Positions 51,952 to 60,939 of a stretch of 64,000 nt of DNA are shown here, piece by piece; within the stretch, counting starts at the first letter, position 1; each line of letters opens with the position of its first letter. The position numbers and the translations under genes are program-made. Origin of the DNA: Lentzea waywayandensis (GTDB taxonomy: Bacteria > Actinomycetota > Actinomycetes > Mycobacteriales > Pseudonocardiaceae); NCBI RefSeq assembly GCF_900115955.1, contig NZ_FOYL01000001.1:868001-932000 (forward strand). The letters run 5' to 3'. Below the pieces are notes generated by a model. It was not told where the DNA came from. It saw nothing but the letters and a program-made list of their open reading frames with translations, and ran no database searches.

Positions 51952-52437
51952 ATGCGCCCCGAACCAGGTCAGGTCCTGCACTTCTCCGAAGATCCGTCGA
52001 TCACCCGGTTCGTCCCGCACCGGGCGGCGACCGCGCGGCAGGCCGAGAAGTACGTGTGGGCCGTGGATGCTCGACGCTCCCCCGGCTACTGGTTTCCCCG
52101 GCAGTGCCCGCGGGTGATGACGATCGGCGGCACGACCAGGGTGCACGCGATCGAGTACGGATGGCTGGAACGGATGCGGACCGTCGAGCTGTACGCGTAC
52201 CGGTTCGACGTCAAGCAGTTCCAGCCGTTCGAAGATCACGCTCACGTCGCCACGGAGCCGGTGGTGCCGCTCGGACCCGCCGAACGCGTCGGCGACCTGT
52301 TCGCGCTGCACGAGGAGGCGGGGATCGAACTGCGCGTGCTGGCCAGCCTCTGGCCGTTCTGGGACGAGGTCACGGCAGGCACGCGGGAGTTCAGCGGCAT
52401 CCGGCTGCGCAACGCCCTGCCGCGTCCAATGGAATGA
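51952..52437 (+). CDS. Conserved hypothetical protein (DUF6886-like)
   Basis: This 161-residue soluble protein begins MRPEPGQVLHFSEDPSITRF and has YVWAVDARRSPGYWFPRQCPRV. I associate this pattern with a small uncharacterised actinobacterial family (DUF6886, from memory). No catalytic motif can be named. It is divergent from the lipoprotein gene (starts only 19 bases apart) and 9 bases upstream of the response regulator, so it may be co-transcribed with the two-component genes. Confidence 0.75.
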   Translation: MRPEPGQVLHFSEDPSITRFVPHRAATARQAEKYVWAVDARRSPGYWFPRQCPRVMTIGGTTRVHAIEYGWLERMRTVELYAYRFDVKQFQPFEDHAHVATEPVVPLGPAERVGDLFALHEEAGIELRVLASLWPFWDEVTAGTREFSGIRLRNALPRPME

Positions 52438-52446
52438 TCAGCGCCC

Positions 52447-53097
52447 ATGCGGGTGCTGCTGGTGGAGGACGACGAGCCGATCGCGGAATCGCTCACGCGA
52501 GGACTGTCCCGCTACGGGTTCGAGGTCCGGTGGGTGCGCACGGGTGCGGAAGCGCTGACGGCCGGAGACTTCGGCCTGGTGCTCGTCGATCTCGGGCTGC
52601 CCGACATGGACGGTCTCGACGTCTGCCGTGAGCTTCGGGCGCGCGGGGACGTGCCGATCATCGTCATCAGCGCGCGGTCCGACGAGGTCGACCGGGTGGT
52701 GGGGCTGGAGATCGGCGCCGACGACTACGTCACCAAACCGTTCGGGGTGCGGGAGGTCGTCGCACGGATGCGTGCTGTTCTCCGGCGCGTGCAGCCTGCT
52801 CAACGCGAACCCGAGACGCACGGGCGGGTGCGCATCGACCGGCGCGGGCGGCGGGTGCACCTCGACGGCGGCGAGGTCGAGCTGACGCCGAAGGAGTTCG
52901 ACCTGCTGGCGTTCCTGGCCGAGGAACCCGGCGCGGTGTTCACCCGCGAGCAGATCATGGAGGCGGTGTGGGACGAGAACTGGTTCGGCCCCACGAAGAC
53001 GCTCGACGTGCACGTCGGGGTGTTGCGCCGCAAGCTCGGTGACGCGGCCTCGCTGGAGACCGTGCGGGGCGTGGGATTCCGGCTGGTGCTCACGTGA
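52447..53097 (+). CDS. Two-component response regulator, OmpR/PhoB family
   Basis: The 216-residue protein has a receiver domain with acidic pocket EDDE (7-10), phosphoacceptor Asp48 (LVDLGLP) and Lys in TKPFG. A winged-helix DNA-binding domain (about 125-215) follows with ELTPKEFDLLAFLAEEPG and KTLDVHVGVLRRKLG. It is paired with the sensor kinase whose GTG overlaps its stop. The target genes and signal are not evident. Confidence 0.95.
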   Translation: MRVLLVEDDEPIAESLTRGLSRYGFEVRWVRTGAEALTAGDFGLVLVDLGLPDMDGLDVCRELRARGDVPIIVISARSDEVDRVVGLEIGADDYVTKPFGVREVVARMRAVLRRVQPAQREPETHGRVRIDRRGRRVHLDGGEVELTPKEFDLLAFLAEEPGAVFTREQIMEAVWDENWFGPTKTLDVHVGVLRRKLGDAASLETVRGVGFRLVLT

Positions 53098-54362
53098 TCC
53101 GCCAGCTCGCCTGGAGCTACGTGCTCCTGGTGGCGGTGGCGATCGCCGCGTTCACGGTGCCGGTGGCGTTCACGCTCAACCAGCAGATCTACGGCGACGC
53201 GGAGAACACCGCGCGCCGCGAGGCCGAGACCGCCGCCTTGCTGCTCGCCTCGGGCGACACCAGGTCGTTGAACGCCCTGGTGGACGCCTACGAACGGCAG
53301 ACGCCCGGCCAGATCGACGTCCTCGAACCCCAGGCGGAGTCGACGGTCTGGGACGACGAGGGACTGAAGCTCACGGTCCCGGCCACGACCCCCGACGGCA
53401 CCGTCGCCGGCGCGATCCGGCTGTCCTATCCGGACGGTCCGATCACGCAACGGCTGTGGCAGATCTGGGGTTTCCGCGCCGCACTCGCCGTGGGCGTGCT
53501 GATCCTGGCGGCGTTCCTGGGACTGTGGCTGGCGCGCAGGGTCACCCGGCCGTTGCGCGAGCTGAACGCGATGGCGGGCCGGCTGCGCGACGGCGACCTG
53601 TCCGCGCGGGCCGAGGAGACGGGACCACCGGAAACCCGCACGCTCGCCAGGACGCTGAACACCGCCACCGAGACGATCGGCACGCTGGTCGGCTCGCAGC
53701 GGGCGTTCATCGGCGACGCCTCGCACCAGCTCCGCACCCCGCTGACCGCTCTGCGGCTCTCGCTCGACAACGTGGCCGACGGTGTCGACGACCCGGTGGT
53801 CCGCGAGGACGTCGAGATGGCGACGGCCGAGGTCGTGCGGATGTCGCGGCTGGTCAACGGCCTGCTGGCGCTGGCACGCGCCGAGGCGGACGTGCCGCAC
53901 CCCGAACCGGTGCAGGTGCTCGACGTCGTCGCGGAACGGTTCACCGCGTGGCGCGCCGCCGCCGACGAACGCTCGATCTCCCTGGTCAGCGAAGGCTTCG
54001 ACATCCGCGTCCTCGCGACGCCGGGCCACCTCGAGCAGGTGCTCGACAACGTGCTGTCCAACGCGCTGGAGGTGTCCCCGGACGGCGCCACGATCCTCGT
54101 CCGCACCACCCGGCCGGGCCTGCTGGAGATCGTCGACGCCGGCCCCGGCCTGCCGGAGGCCGACCGGGCGCGGGCGTTCGACAGGTTCTGGCGTGGCCAG
54201 GGCCTCACCGGCAAGGGCGGCTCCGGCCTGGGCCTCGCGATCGTCAAGCAGCTCGTCACCGACGACGGCGGCGCGGTGTCGCTGGAGGAAGCCTCCAGCG
54301 GCGGGTTGTGCGTGCGGATCAGGCTTTCTCCGGCATCGCCGACGAGTGGTGGTTCACGATGA
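53094..54362 (+). CDS. Two-component sensor histidine kinase
   Basis: The 422-residue protein has a helix at about 8-28, a short extracytoplasmic sensor (30-122), a second helix (about 125-147) and a HAMP linker. It then has HisKA with His211 in GDASHQLRTPL and a HATPase domain (LDNVLSNALE, GSGLGLAIVKQ). It should phosphorylate the preceding regulator. The 92-residue sensor has no recognisable ligand motif. The end overlaps the convergent lipoprotein gene by 44 bases. Confidence 0.95.
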   Translation: MIRQLAWSYVLLVAVAIAAFTVPVAFTLNQQIYGDAENTARREAETAALLLASGDTRSLNALVDAYERQTPGQIDVLEPQAESTVWDDEGLKLTVPATTPDGTVAGAIRLSYPDGPITQRLWQIWGFRAALAVGVLILAAFLGLWLARRVTRPLRELNAMAGRLRDGDLSARAEETGPPETRTLARTLNTATETIGTLVGSQRAFIGDASHQLRTPLTALRLSLDNVADGVDDPVVREDVEMATAEVVRMSRLVNGLLALARAEADVPHPEPVQVLDVVAERFTAWRAAADERSISLVSEGFDIRVLATPGHLEQVLDNVLSNALEVSPDGATILVRTTRPGLLEIVDAGPGLPEADRARAFDRFWRGQGLTGKGGSGLGLAIVKQLVTDDGGAVSLEEASSGGLCVRIRLSPASPTSGGSR

Positions 54363-54807
54363 GCCACTTCCCGCCGATCTTCTCGTAGACGAACGTGTAG
54401 CGGGCGTCCACGGTCGACGGCTTGCCTTCCTGAGTGAGCGAGAACCGGTAGGTGCCCGCGTCGATCGCGTCGTCGGCGTCCAGGACGGCGACGTGCGAGT
54501 CGAGGATCTCGCCGCTCGGCTTGTTCAGCAGGAAGTGCTCGAAGTAGTCGACGATCTCGGCCCGCGTGGACCGCACCTGGTTCGACACCGTGGGCAGCAG
54601 AACCGCGTTCGGAGCGTAGCGATCGGCCACCTTCTGGGCGTCCCCCGTGGCGAGGGCGTTGTTCCAATCGGCGAACAACGCCTTGACCTGCTCGGGCGTC
54701 GGCGCCACGTCCGTGCCGGCGGCGGTTTGCGCTGGGGCGCTGGAACATCCGACGAGCAGGGTGGCGGCCCCGGCCAGTCCGGCGGCTCCGATGAAGTGCT
54801 TGCGCAT
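54319..54807 (-). CDS. Lipoprotein with SnoaL/SgcJ-like (NTF2-fold) domain
   Basis: The 162-residue protein has signal MRKHFIGAAGLAGAATLLVGC with lipidated Cys21 and then a cone-shaped NTF2-like domain (VKALFADWNNALATGDAQKVADRYAPNA..., KWLIVNHHSS), like SgcJ/EcaC or DUF4440 proteins. Enzyme activity is not assured; it may bind small hydrophobic ligands at the cell surface. ATG 54807 matches the signal peptide; an upstream in-frame ATG at 54846 adds non-signal residues. Confidence 0.85.
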   Translation of the reverse strand: MRKHFIGAAGLAGAATLLVGCSSAPAQTAAGTDVAPTPEQVKALFADWNNALATGDAQKVADRYAPNAVLLPTVSNQVRSTRAEIVDYFEHFLLNKPSGEILDSHVAVLDADDAIDAGTYRFSLTQEGKPSTVDARYTFVYEKIGGKWLIVNHHSSAMPEKA

Positions 54808-54929
54808 CGTGTCGTTCTCCCCGATCGAGTGGCTGTTGAGATCCACTTTCGAGGTAGGACGGGAAGCGCTCGGACAGCAGAAGCCCAGTACCGGGACAAG
54901 GTTTCGGAAAGCCTGGTAAACGTGGACGT

Positions 54930-55307
54930 ATGGGACTTCTCAGCGGAATGATGGGGAACGCGTCGAAGCTCGACCCGCGGGACGCCGCGAAGGAGTTCGG
55001 GCGGCTGCTGGCGCAGGGGGAACAGATCCACGCGGCGTACCAGCTGGTGCGCGACTCGTTCCTGTTCACCGACCGGAGGCTGATCCTGGTCGACAAGCAG
55101 GGCATGACGGGCAAGAAGGTCGAGTACCACTCGGTGCCGTACAAGGCGATCACGCAGTTCTCGGTCGAGACCGCCGGCCACTTCGACATGGACGCTGAGC
55201 TGAAGATCTGGGTCTCCAGCGCCGACGCCCCGATCTCCAAGCAGTTCGGCAAGGGCGTCGACGTCTACGAGGTACAGGCGCTGCTGGCCACGTTCACGGC
55301 CCGGTAG
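54930..55307 (+). CDS. Small PH-domain protein (bacterial PH fold)
   Basis: The 125-residue soluble protein with DSFLFTDRRLILVDKQGMTGKKVEYHSVPYKAITQFSVE is the core of bacterial PH-domain proteins (bPH_1 type). The biological role is generally unknown. It stands alone, divergent from the SnoaL-like lipoprotein gene and convergent with the DoxX gene. Confidence 0.88.
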   Translation: MGLLSGMMGNASKLDPRDAAKEFGRLLAQGEQIHAAYQLVRDSFLFTDRRLILVDKQGMTGKKVEYHSVPYKAITQFSVETAGHFDMDAELKIWVSSADAPISKQFGKGVDVYEVQALLATFTAR

Positions 55308-55310
55308 GGG

Positions 55311-55748
55311 CTAGCGGGCCTGGAGCATCGGGCGGAACTTGTCGCGGTACGCCCACGCGAGACCGATCTCGGCCAGCACCACCAGGATCGCGATGCCGAG
55401 ACCGGACGGCTCCAGGAAGACGTGGATCAGGAAGATGTTCACGACCATCGGAGCCAGGATCGCGAGCGCCAGCGGGACGAACCGGCCGATCAGCAGCAGG
55501 ACACCGGCGACGACCTGCACGCCCGAGGCCAGCTGCAGCATGTAGCCGGTGGCGTACAAGGCGGTCGTGAACGCGACCCCGGCGGGCGCCATCGTGCTCG
55601 GATCCGGTGCGGGCATGAAGTTCAGGAACCCGTTCAGACCGGTCACGGTGAACAGCAGACCGGTCAGCACGCGGGTCACGAGCGTCGCGTGACGTGCGGC
55701 GGCGGACTTGCGAACAACGGCGGCGGGGGTGGTGATCGTGGCGGTCAT
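55311..55748 (-). CDS. DoxX-family membrane protein
   Basis: The 145-residue protein has four membrane helices. The first starts TLVTRVLTGLLFTVTGLNGFLNF. It matches the DoxX/DoxD-like family, of uncertain function and sometimes linked to redox stress. ATG 55748 has AGGAGG 8 bases upstream. It sits on the same strand, downstream of the HxlR regulator gene, and may be under its control. Confidence 0.9.
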   Translation of the reverse strand: MTATITTPAAVVRKSAAARHATLVTRVLTGLLFTVTGLNGFLNFMPAPDPSTMAPAGVAFTTALYATGYMLQLASGVQVVAGVLLLIGRFVPLALAILAPMVVNIFLIHVFLEPSGLGIAILVVLAEIGLAWAYRDKFRPMLQAR

Positions 55749-55856
55749 GTCGAGTTCCTCCTGGGCTGTCGTGTCCTTCCACTGATGCGTCGAACGGGCA
55801 CCACCCCGGATCGACACGACCACCCAGAAAATCTTCGAAAATCTCGTCGTCGCTGG

Positions 55857-56522
55857 TCAGGCGTCTGCCTTGGCGGCGCGCACGTGCTCGGCGACCGGGC
55901 TGAGCTTCAGCCACTCCGGCAGGCCGCGCACCACCCAGCGCGTCCCGGTCAGCTCGATCGTGCCCGCGCGCACCGCGTCGAGCAGGCCGACCTCGCCCTC
56001 CCACATCCGGTAGAGCGTCGCGATGTCGGACGCCAGCACGGCGTCGACCTCCAGGCCGGGGTCGGTGTAGCAGATCGAGGCGTCACCGGGTTCGACGACG
56101 AGCCAGAACGTGCGGCGCCGGTCGTTGATGCGGACCTCGATGTTCGCGCGCTTGCTCAGCGTGCCGGTGTCGACGCGGCCGTGCATCCACCACATCAGCA
56201 CCTCGGGGTCGAGCTCGTCGGCGCGCGGATCGCCGAACGCGTACCGGGCACCCCAGTCGGCGAGGCCGAACACCAAGGGGCGCAACGCCTCTCCGGGCGG
56301 CGTCAGCGTGTAGCCGTCACCGGTGCGCTGCACCAGACCGGCGTTCGCGAGCTGCCGCAGCCGCCGTGACAGCAGGGCCCGCGAGAGCCCCGGCAGGCCG
56401 CGGGCGAGCTCGTTGAAGCGCGAGGCACCGGTGAGCATGTCCCGCACGATCAGCAACGTCCACCGGTCGCCCAGCACCTCGACGGCGCGGACGATCGGGC
56501 AGTACTGCGCATACGTCCTCAC
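55857..56522 (-). CDS. HxlR-family regulator with SCP2-like C-terminal domain
   Basis: The 221-residue protein has N-terminal winged helix (CPIVRAVEVLGDRWTLLIVRDML, RFNELARGLPGLSRALLSRRLRQL) typical of HxlR. A C-terminal domain of about 110 residues (RRTFWLVVEPGDASICYTDPG...) resembles sterol-carrier SCP2-type ligand modules found fused to such regulators. It probably senses a hydrophobic ligand. The gene is divergent from the acyl-CoA dehydrogenase. A 10-bp palindrome CTCCGCGGAG (56538-56547) lies in between as a possible operator. Confidence 0.9.
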   Translation of the reverse strand: MRTYAQYCPIVRAVEVLGDRWTLLIVRDMLTGASRFNELARGLPGLSRALLSRRLRQLANAGLVQRTGDGYTLTPPGEALRPLVFGLADWGARYAFGDPRADELDPEVLMWWMHGRVDTGTLSKRANIEVRINDRRRTFWLVVEPGDASICYTDPGLEVDAVLASDIATLYRMWEGEVGLLDAVRAGTIELTGTRWVVRGLPEWLKLSPVAEHVRAAKADA

Positions 56523-56537
56523 AGGGAGAGTCTCCGT

Positions 56538-56547
56538 CTCCGCGGAG
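56538..56547. promoter_or_regulatory. Palindrome between HxlR and acyl-CoA dehydrogenase genes
   Basis: CTCCGCGGAG is 16 bases upstream of the HxlR GTG and about 70 bases before the dehydrogenase ATG. It is a candidate HxlR operator, though short palindromes are common in GC-rich DNA. Confidence 0.3.
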
Positions 56548-56616
56548 GTTTCGTTACCGCCGTCCGGTTCACTTTCAGAACTACCCGCGGGGCTCGCGCG
56601 TTCTTACGTTTGTCGC

Positions 56617-57762
56617 ATGACGACACTTGAGACACCGCGGGTGACCAGCACGTTCCCCACCGTGACCAGAGACGACGACGCCAAGTTCGTGGAGATGGCC
56701 GCCCGCATCGGCGCCATCGCGGCGGCCCACGCGTCCGAGCACGACCGCGACGCCACGTTCGTGAGCGAGGCGTACGAGGCGATGCGCGAGGAGGGCTACC
56801 TGGCGTTGGCCGTACCCGAGGAACTGGGCGGGCTCGGCGCCACGATGCGCCAGGTCTGTTACGCCCAGGCCGAGCTCGCCCGGCACGACGGCGCCACCGC
56901 GCTGGCCGTCACCATGCACCTGTACCTGACGCTGATGCAGGGATATCGCAGACGCAAGGGCGCTCCGGACGCGGAAGGCGTGCTGCGGCGCGTGGCCGCG
57001 GAAGGCCTGGTCATCGCGACCAGTGGCGGCTCGGACTGGCTGTGGCCCACGACGACGGCGACGCCCGTGGACGACGGTTTCCTGGTGAACGGCCGCAAGG
57101 CGTTCTGCAGCCAGTCTCCGCGCGCGAACGTCGTGGCCACGTCCGCTGTTCTCGGCGACGAGGTGCTGCACTTCAGCGCGCCGCTCAACGCCGACGGCGT
57201 GCGCATCGAGGAAACGTGGGACACGCTCGGCATGCGCGGCACGGCCAGCCACGACGTGGTGCTGGAGGACGTGTTCATCCCGGCGGAGAAGATCGCGGCC
57301 CGCCGGCCGTACGGCGAGTTCGGCGCGCCCCTGTTCGCCGCGGTCGTCCACTTCGCCCCGGTGTGCGGGGCGACGTACTTCGGCATCGCGGCGGGTGCGC
57401 GGGACGTGGCCGTGCGGACGACGTCGAAGAACGCCACCAGGCAGATCGGGCTGATGGACTACAGGCTGCGCACCGCGTGGTGGTCGCTGATGGGCTCGAT
57501 CGAGGAGCTCGGCGACGACTACACCGCCAACGCCGAGTCGACGATCACCGTGATGCTGGCCAAGCGGCAGGCCGTCGTGGAGGCGATCGAGGTCGTCGAC
57601 ATCGCGATGGAGGTCCTGGGTGGACGGTCGTTCTTCAAGCGTTCACCGCTGGAACGCGCTTACCGCGACGTGCGCGCCGGAACGTTCCACCCGCTCACAC
57701 CCGAGGCCACACTCATGTACGCGGGCAAGGTCGCTCAGGGTGACTCCGGTGTCACTGAGTAG
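56617..57762 (+). CDS. Acyl-CoA dehydrogenase-family flavoprotein
   Basis: The 381-residue FAD enzyme has the fold landmarks PEELGGLGATMRQVCYAQAELARHD, a flavin-loop region (IATSGGSDWLW), ETWDTLGMRGTASHDVVLEDVFIP and C-terminal MEVLGGRSFFKRSPLERAYRDVRAGTFHPLTPE. The catalytic Glu position of classical dehydrogenases is not obvious, so it could be a monooxygenase-like member. It may be regulated by the divergent HxlR protein. The substrate is unknown. Confidence 0.9.
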   Translation: MTTLETPRVTSTFPTVTRDDDAKFVEMAARIGAIAAAHASEHDRDATFVSEAYEAMREEGYLALAVPEELGGLGATMRQVCYAQAELARHDGATALAVTMHLYLTLMQGYRRRKGAPDAEGVLRRVAAEGLVIATSGGSDWLWPTTTATPVDDGFLVNGRKAFCSQSPRANVVATSAVLGDEVLHFSAPLNADGVRIEETWDTLGMRGTASHDVVLEDVFIPAEKIAARRPYGEFGAPLFAAVVHFAPVCGATYFGIAAGARDVAVRTTSKNATRQIGLMDYRLRTAWWSLMGSIEELGDDYTANAESTITVMLAKRQAVVEAIEVVDIAMEVLGGRSFFKRSPLERAYRDVRAGTFHPLTPEATLMYAGKVAQGDSGVTE

Positions 57763-57830
57763 GTTCAAGTTGTAGGTGTGCCAAGGGTTTGCGAGGATGC
57801 GGGTCCGTCTCATCTGAAGGAGCGATTCCG

Positions 57831-58238
57831 GTGGCCACTCGCCTCAACCCGTACATCAGCTTCGACGGTCAGGCCCGCCAGGCGATGGAGTTCTACCAGT
57901 CGGTCTTCGGCGGCGAACTGAAGATGAACACCTTCGGCGAGTTCGGCATGCAGGACACGCCGCAGGCCGACCAGATCATGCACGCGCAGCTGGAGACGGA
58001 CGCCGGCTACACGATCATGGCCGCCGACACGCCTCCCGGCATGGAGTACAAGTCGGGCTCCAGCATCACGGTGTCGCTGTCGGGCGACGAAGAGGTGCTG
58101 CGCGACTACTTCAACGCCCTCGCCGACGGCGGCAAGGTCGGCACGCCGCTGGAGAAGCAGATGTGGGGCGACGAGTACGGCGACCTCGTCGACAAGTTCG
58201 GCGTCAACTGGATGGTCAACCTGGGCGGCCTGGGCTGA
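57831..58238 (+). CDS. VOC-superfamily (PhnB/glyoxalase-like) protein
   Basis: The 135-residue protein begins VATRLNPYISFDGQARQAMEFYQSVFGG, the classic PhnB-like start, with MHAQLETDAGYTIMAAD and WGDEYGDLVDKFGVNWMVNL at the end. It is a small metal-binding dioxygenase/glyoxalase fold; the specific activity is unknown. GTG 57831 is chosen for AAGGAG 9 bases upstream. Confidence 0.92.
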   Translation: MATRLNPYISFDGQARQAMEFYQSVFGGELKMNTFGEFGMQDTPQADQIMHAQLETDAGYTIMAADTPPGMEYKSGSSITVSLSGDEEVLRDYFNALADGGKVGTPLEKQMWGDEYGDLVDKFGVNWMVNLGGLG

Positions 58239-58247
58239 TCTTCGTGA

Positions 58248-58273
58248 GGCGGGGCTGCGGGAGTAGCCCCGCC
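58248..58273 (+). terminator. Hairpin after the VOC gene
   Basis: A 9-bp stem (58248-58256 with 58265-58273) and 8-base loop lie 9 bases past the stop. No T run follows, so its strength as a terminator is uncertain. Confidence 0.45.
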
Positions 58274-58287
58274 CGCCGCGCTGACGC

Positions 58288-58680
58288 ATGATGTGGACCA
58301 TGAGCGAGCGTCTGCGGGGTGTGGTCGGCCAACTCGCCATCCGGCCCGGTGACCGGGTGCTGGAGATCGGCTGCGGTCAGGGCGTGGCGGCCACCCTGGT
58401 GTGCGAACTGCTGTCCACCGGCACGCTCACCGCGATCGACCGCTCCACCAAGATGATCGAGGCCGCGACCCGCCGCAACGCGCCGTACGTGGCGTCGGGC
58501 AAGGCCGAGTTCCTCATCGCGTCGCTGGAGGACATGAACCTCGGCGACCGGCGGTTCGACCTGGTGTTCGCGGTGCGGGTCGGGCTGTTCCACCGCGATC
58601 CCGGCCGCGCGAACGCCCTGCTGGAACCGTGGCTGGCACCCGGAGCACGCGTGCTCTCGTTCTTCGACGTACCCGTTTAG
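58288..58680 (+). CDS. Small SAM-dependent methyltransferase
   Basis: The 130-residue class I methyltransferase fold has VLEIGCGQG (motif I), TAIDRSTKMIEAA and LVFAVRVGLFHRDP. It ends after about strand 5 (VLSFFDVPV), so it is shorter than typical enzymes (180-250 residues) and may lack a substrate-binding cap. ATG 58288 has no ribosome site, suggesting leaderless expression or a start at ATG 58300. The last 4 bases overlap the convergent lipoprotein gene. Confidence 0.85.
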   Translation: MMWTMSERLRGVVGQLAIRPGDRVLEIGCGQGVAATLVCELLSTGTLTAIDRSTKMIEAATRRNAPYVASGKAEFLIASLEDMNLGDRRFDLVFAVRVGLFHRDPGRANALLEPWLAPGARVLSFFDVPV

Positions 58681-59159
58681 ATGCGGCCGAACAGGTCGGT
58701 GATCAGCTTCTTCGACGGCTCGACGCCCGCCGGCGACATCACCTCGATCTGGGTCTTTCCCTTGCGCGCGGCCACCGTGTGCTGGGCGGTCTCGGCCCCG
58801 CCGGCCGTGGCCTCGTAGGCCTCGTCGAACAGGCCCTCGAGCGCCTTGGCCTTCTCCGGCTTGCCCTTGGCGAACGTCGCGGCGGTCGCGTTCGCGGTGA
58901 ACCTCACCTCGACCGGCATGCCCGCGCCCACGTAACGGCAGGTCGTGACCGCCTTGTCGACGGTCTCCTGCTGGCCCTGCAGCCGCAGCCCGAGCGCCTT
59001 GCCCACGACGGAGGAGTTGGCGTTCGCGCAGTTGGGGCCTTTGCCCGCGGGTTGCTCGACGGTGGTCGGGGCCTGCGGCACCTGCGACGGCGCTGCCTCC
59101 GGCGTGGAGGTGCAGGCGGCGAGCAGGAACGCGGCGGCGGCGAGAAGGGTGATGCGCAC
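58677..59159 (-). CDS. Small secreted lipoprotein (DUF3558-like)
   Basis: The 160-residue protein has signal MRITLLAAAAFLLAAC, with lipidated Cys16, and a Pro/Ala tether. The domain has two Cys (PNCANANS, VTTCRYVG) that could form a disulphide. The pattern resembles DUF3558-type actinobacterial lipoproteins, but I am not certain. The role is unknown. Confidence 0.82.
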   Translation of the reverse strand: MRITLLAAAAFLLAACTSTPEAAPSQVPQAPTTVEQPAGKGPNCANANSSVVGKALGLRLQGQQETVDKAVTTCRYVGAGMPVEVRFTANATAATFAKGKPEKAKALEGLFDEAYEATAGGAETAQHTVAARKGKTQIEVMSPAGVEPSKKLITDLFGRI

Positions 59160-59229
59160 ATCCCTTCATCGGGCCTGCCGCCGCCGCGTTACCCCGTTCA
59201 GGCGTCCAGGGTCCGCCGTCGTGCCCCGT

Positions 59230-60939
59230 TCAGGCGCCGCCGGGCCTCGCCGTCGTGTCGCGGTCGGGGTCGTCGAGGGTGAGCAGGAGGATCTCGTCCA
59301 CGCGGGCGTCCCAGTCCGCCTCCGCGACCGTGCCGTCGAGCACCGAGACCGCCGCCAGCGTCACCGTTCCCTCGACATCGGCGGTCAGCACCGGAACCTT
59401 CGTCGTGGTGGTGAACGCCGTGCCCTGCGGCGCGGTCCGCGACTCCTCGCCCGTCCAGCCCCGCACGCCGACCAGTGGTGACGGCAGGTCCGTGGCCCAG
59501 CCGGTGAGCTCTGCCCTCGTGCCGGGCGGTGCGCCGATCACGCGGTGGATGCGCAGCTCCTGGTCGCCCCAGACCGCGGTGACGCTCTCGATCCGCAGGC
59601 CCGGCACCATGGGCTGGTTCGCGTCGAACACCGGGCGATGCCAGGACGCGGCCCAGTTGTCCGCCGCGCCCAGCGGGTGGATCCGCCGGCGCACGCTGCG
59701 GTCGCCCCGGACGACGAGGCTGATGTGGTTGTCGGCGACGTTGTGCTTCGACGTCGGGCCGCTGGTCGTCGAGTAGGCGAAGCGGCTGTAGAGAGGATCG
59801 TCCTCGGTCGCGTACTCGCCCTCGAACGGCCGGACGTGGTCGCTGCCGTGGTTGTGCAGCCGCGTCACGCCGTTGTGCCGCCGGATCAGGAAGCCCGGTC
59901 CTGGCAGCGCGAGCGTCTGGTCCTCGTCCGGGCTCTCCTCCCGCGCTGTCCACAGTGGATGATCGGGACCGGCGAGCAGGCAGACGAACGCCTTCGACGC
60001 CCAGTACGGCGAGGCCGGTCCGGAGTAGGGCTGGAGGCCGGCCTCGTGCGGGCCGTGCCAGCCGAGGCTGAGCAGGCCGTCGGACAGCGATCCCCGGTCG
60101 AGGAAGTACTGGAGGGTCTTGCCGATGAGGTGCCGTGAGTGGCCGGGGCTCAGCGGCGTCTCGCCGGTGACCGCGCCCAGTGCCACGGCCGACGCGGCGG
60201 CGAAGCGGTAGGTGAGCGACCGTCCGAAGTAGAGCGGGGCTCCGTCCGCGCCGAACAGCAGGTGGAAGCTCTTCAGGTGCTCGCGCAGGTGGGTGGTGAT
60301 CGGCCGGCCGTTCAGGTGCGCGTCCAGCGCCGGGTAGAGGTGCAGCGCCCAGCCGTTGTAGTGGTCGAACGCGCGGCCGTCGCCGTCGGAGTACCAGCCG
60401 TCGCCGACGTACCAGCCTTCCAGCAGTTCCATGGCTCGGTCCTGAGCCCGGCGGGTCTCGTCGTCACCGCGTCCGGCCGCCTCCAGGAACGACGCCACGG
60501 TGTACGGGAAGAAGTACCAGTTGTTGGCGGCCGGAACGTGCCGCAGCGCCTCCCGCAGCCAGGCCTCGGCGCGATCCTGCACCGCCTCCGGGAGCTTGTC
60601 CCAGAGCCACGGCTTGGTCAGGCGCAGACCCAGCGCCACCGACGCCGACTCGACCATGGGCTGGCCGACGTCGAAGATCGCGGGCCACTCCCCCGCCGTC
60701 CCGGCCGCCAGCCCCGCGGCGTAACGCTCCAGCCAGTTGTGCGGGTCCTCGCCGTGCGCGGTGCGAAAGGCGGCGGCGAGGAACGTGCGGGCGTACCCCT
60801 CCAGACCGTCCGACCGGACACCGCTGCGGGACGGCCTGCCCGGCAGGTCGAGAAACGCCTGGTCCGGGGACCCGTACCGCCAAGCGGCGCCCAGCAGCGC
60901 GTCCGCCGTCCCCACCCACTGTTCGCGGCTGTGGCTCAC
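59230..60939 (-). CDS. DUF2264 domain protein (putative glycan-processing enzyme)
   Basis: The 569-residue soluble protein has the DUF2264 pattern: Trp- and Tyr-rich helical N-terminal half (NNWYFFPYTVASFLEA, DGWYSDGDGRAFDHYNGWALHLYP) like an alpha/alpha toroid, then a beta-rich C-terminal half (GPTSKHNVADNHISLVV). Members are linked to sugar-uptake loci and are thought to act on oligosaccharides; the exact reaction is not established. GTG 60939 has GGGAG 8 bases upstream and overlaps the preceding stop (GTGA). It is the last gene of the sugar-transport operon here. Confidence 0.9.
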   Translation of the reverse strand: MSHSREQWVGTADALLGAAWRYGSPDQAFLDLPGRPSRSGVRSDGLEGYARTFLAAAFRTAHGEDPHNWLERYAAGLAAGTAGEWPAIFDVGQPMVESASVALGLRLTKPWLWDKLPEAVQDRAEAWLREALRHVPAANNWYFFPYTVASFLEAAGRGDDETRRAQDRAMELLEGWYVGDGWYSDGDGRAFDHYNGWALHLYPALDAHLNGRPITTHLREHLKSFHLLFGADGAPLYFGRSLTYRFAAASAVALGAVTGETPLSPGHSRHLIGKTLQYFLDRGSLSDGLLSLGWHGPHEAGLQPYSGPASPYWASKAFVCLLAGPDHPLWTAREESPDEDQTLALPGPGFLIRRHNGVTRLHNHGSDHVRPFEGEYATEDDPLYSRFAYSTTSGPTSKHNVADNHISLVVRGDRSVRRRIHPLGAADNWAASWHRPVFDANQPMVPGLRIESVTAVWGDQELRIHRVIGAPPGTRAELTGWATDLPSPLVGVRGWTGEESRTAPQGTAFTTTTKVPVLTADVEGTVTLAAVSVLDGTVAEADWDARVDEILLLTLDDPDRDTTARPGGA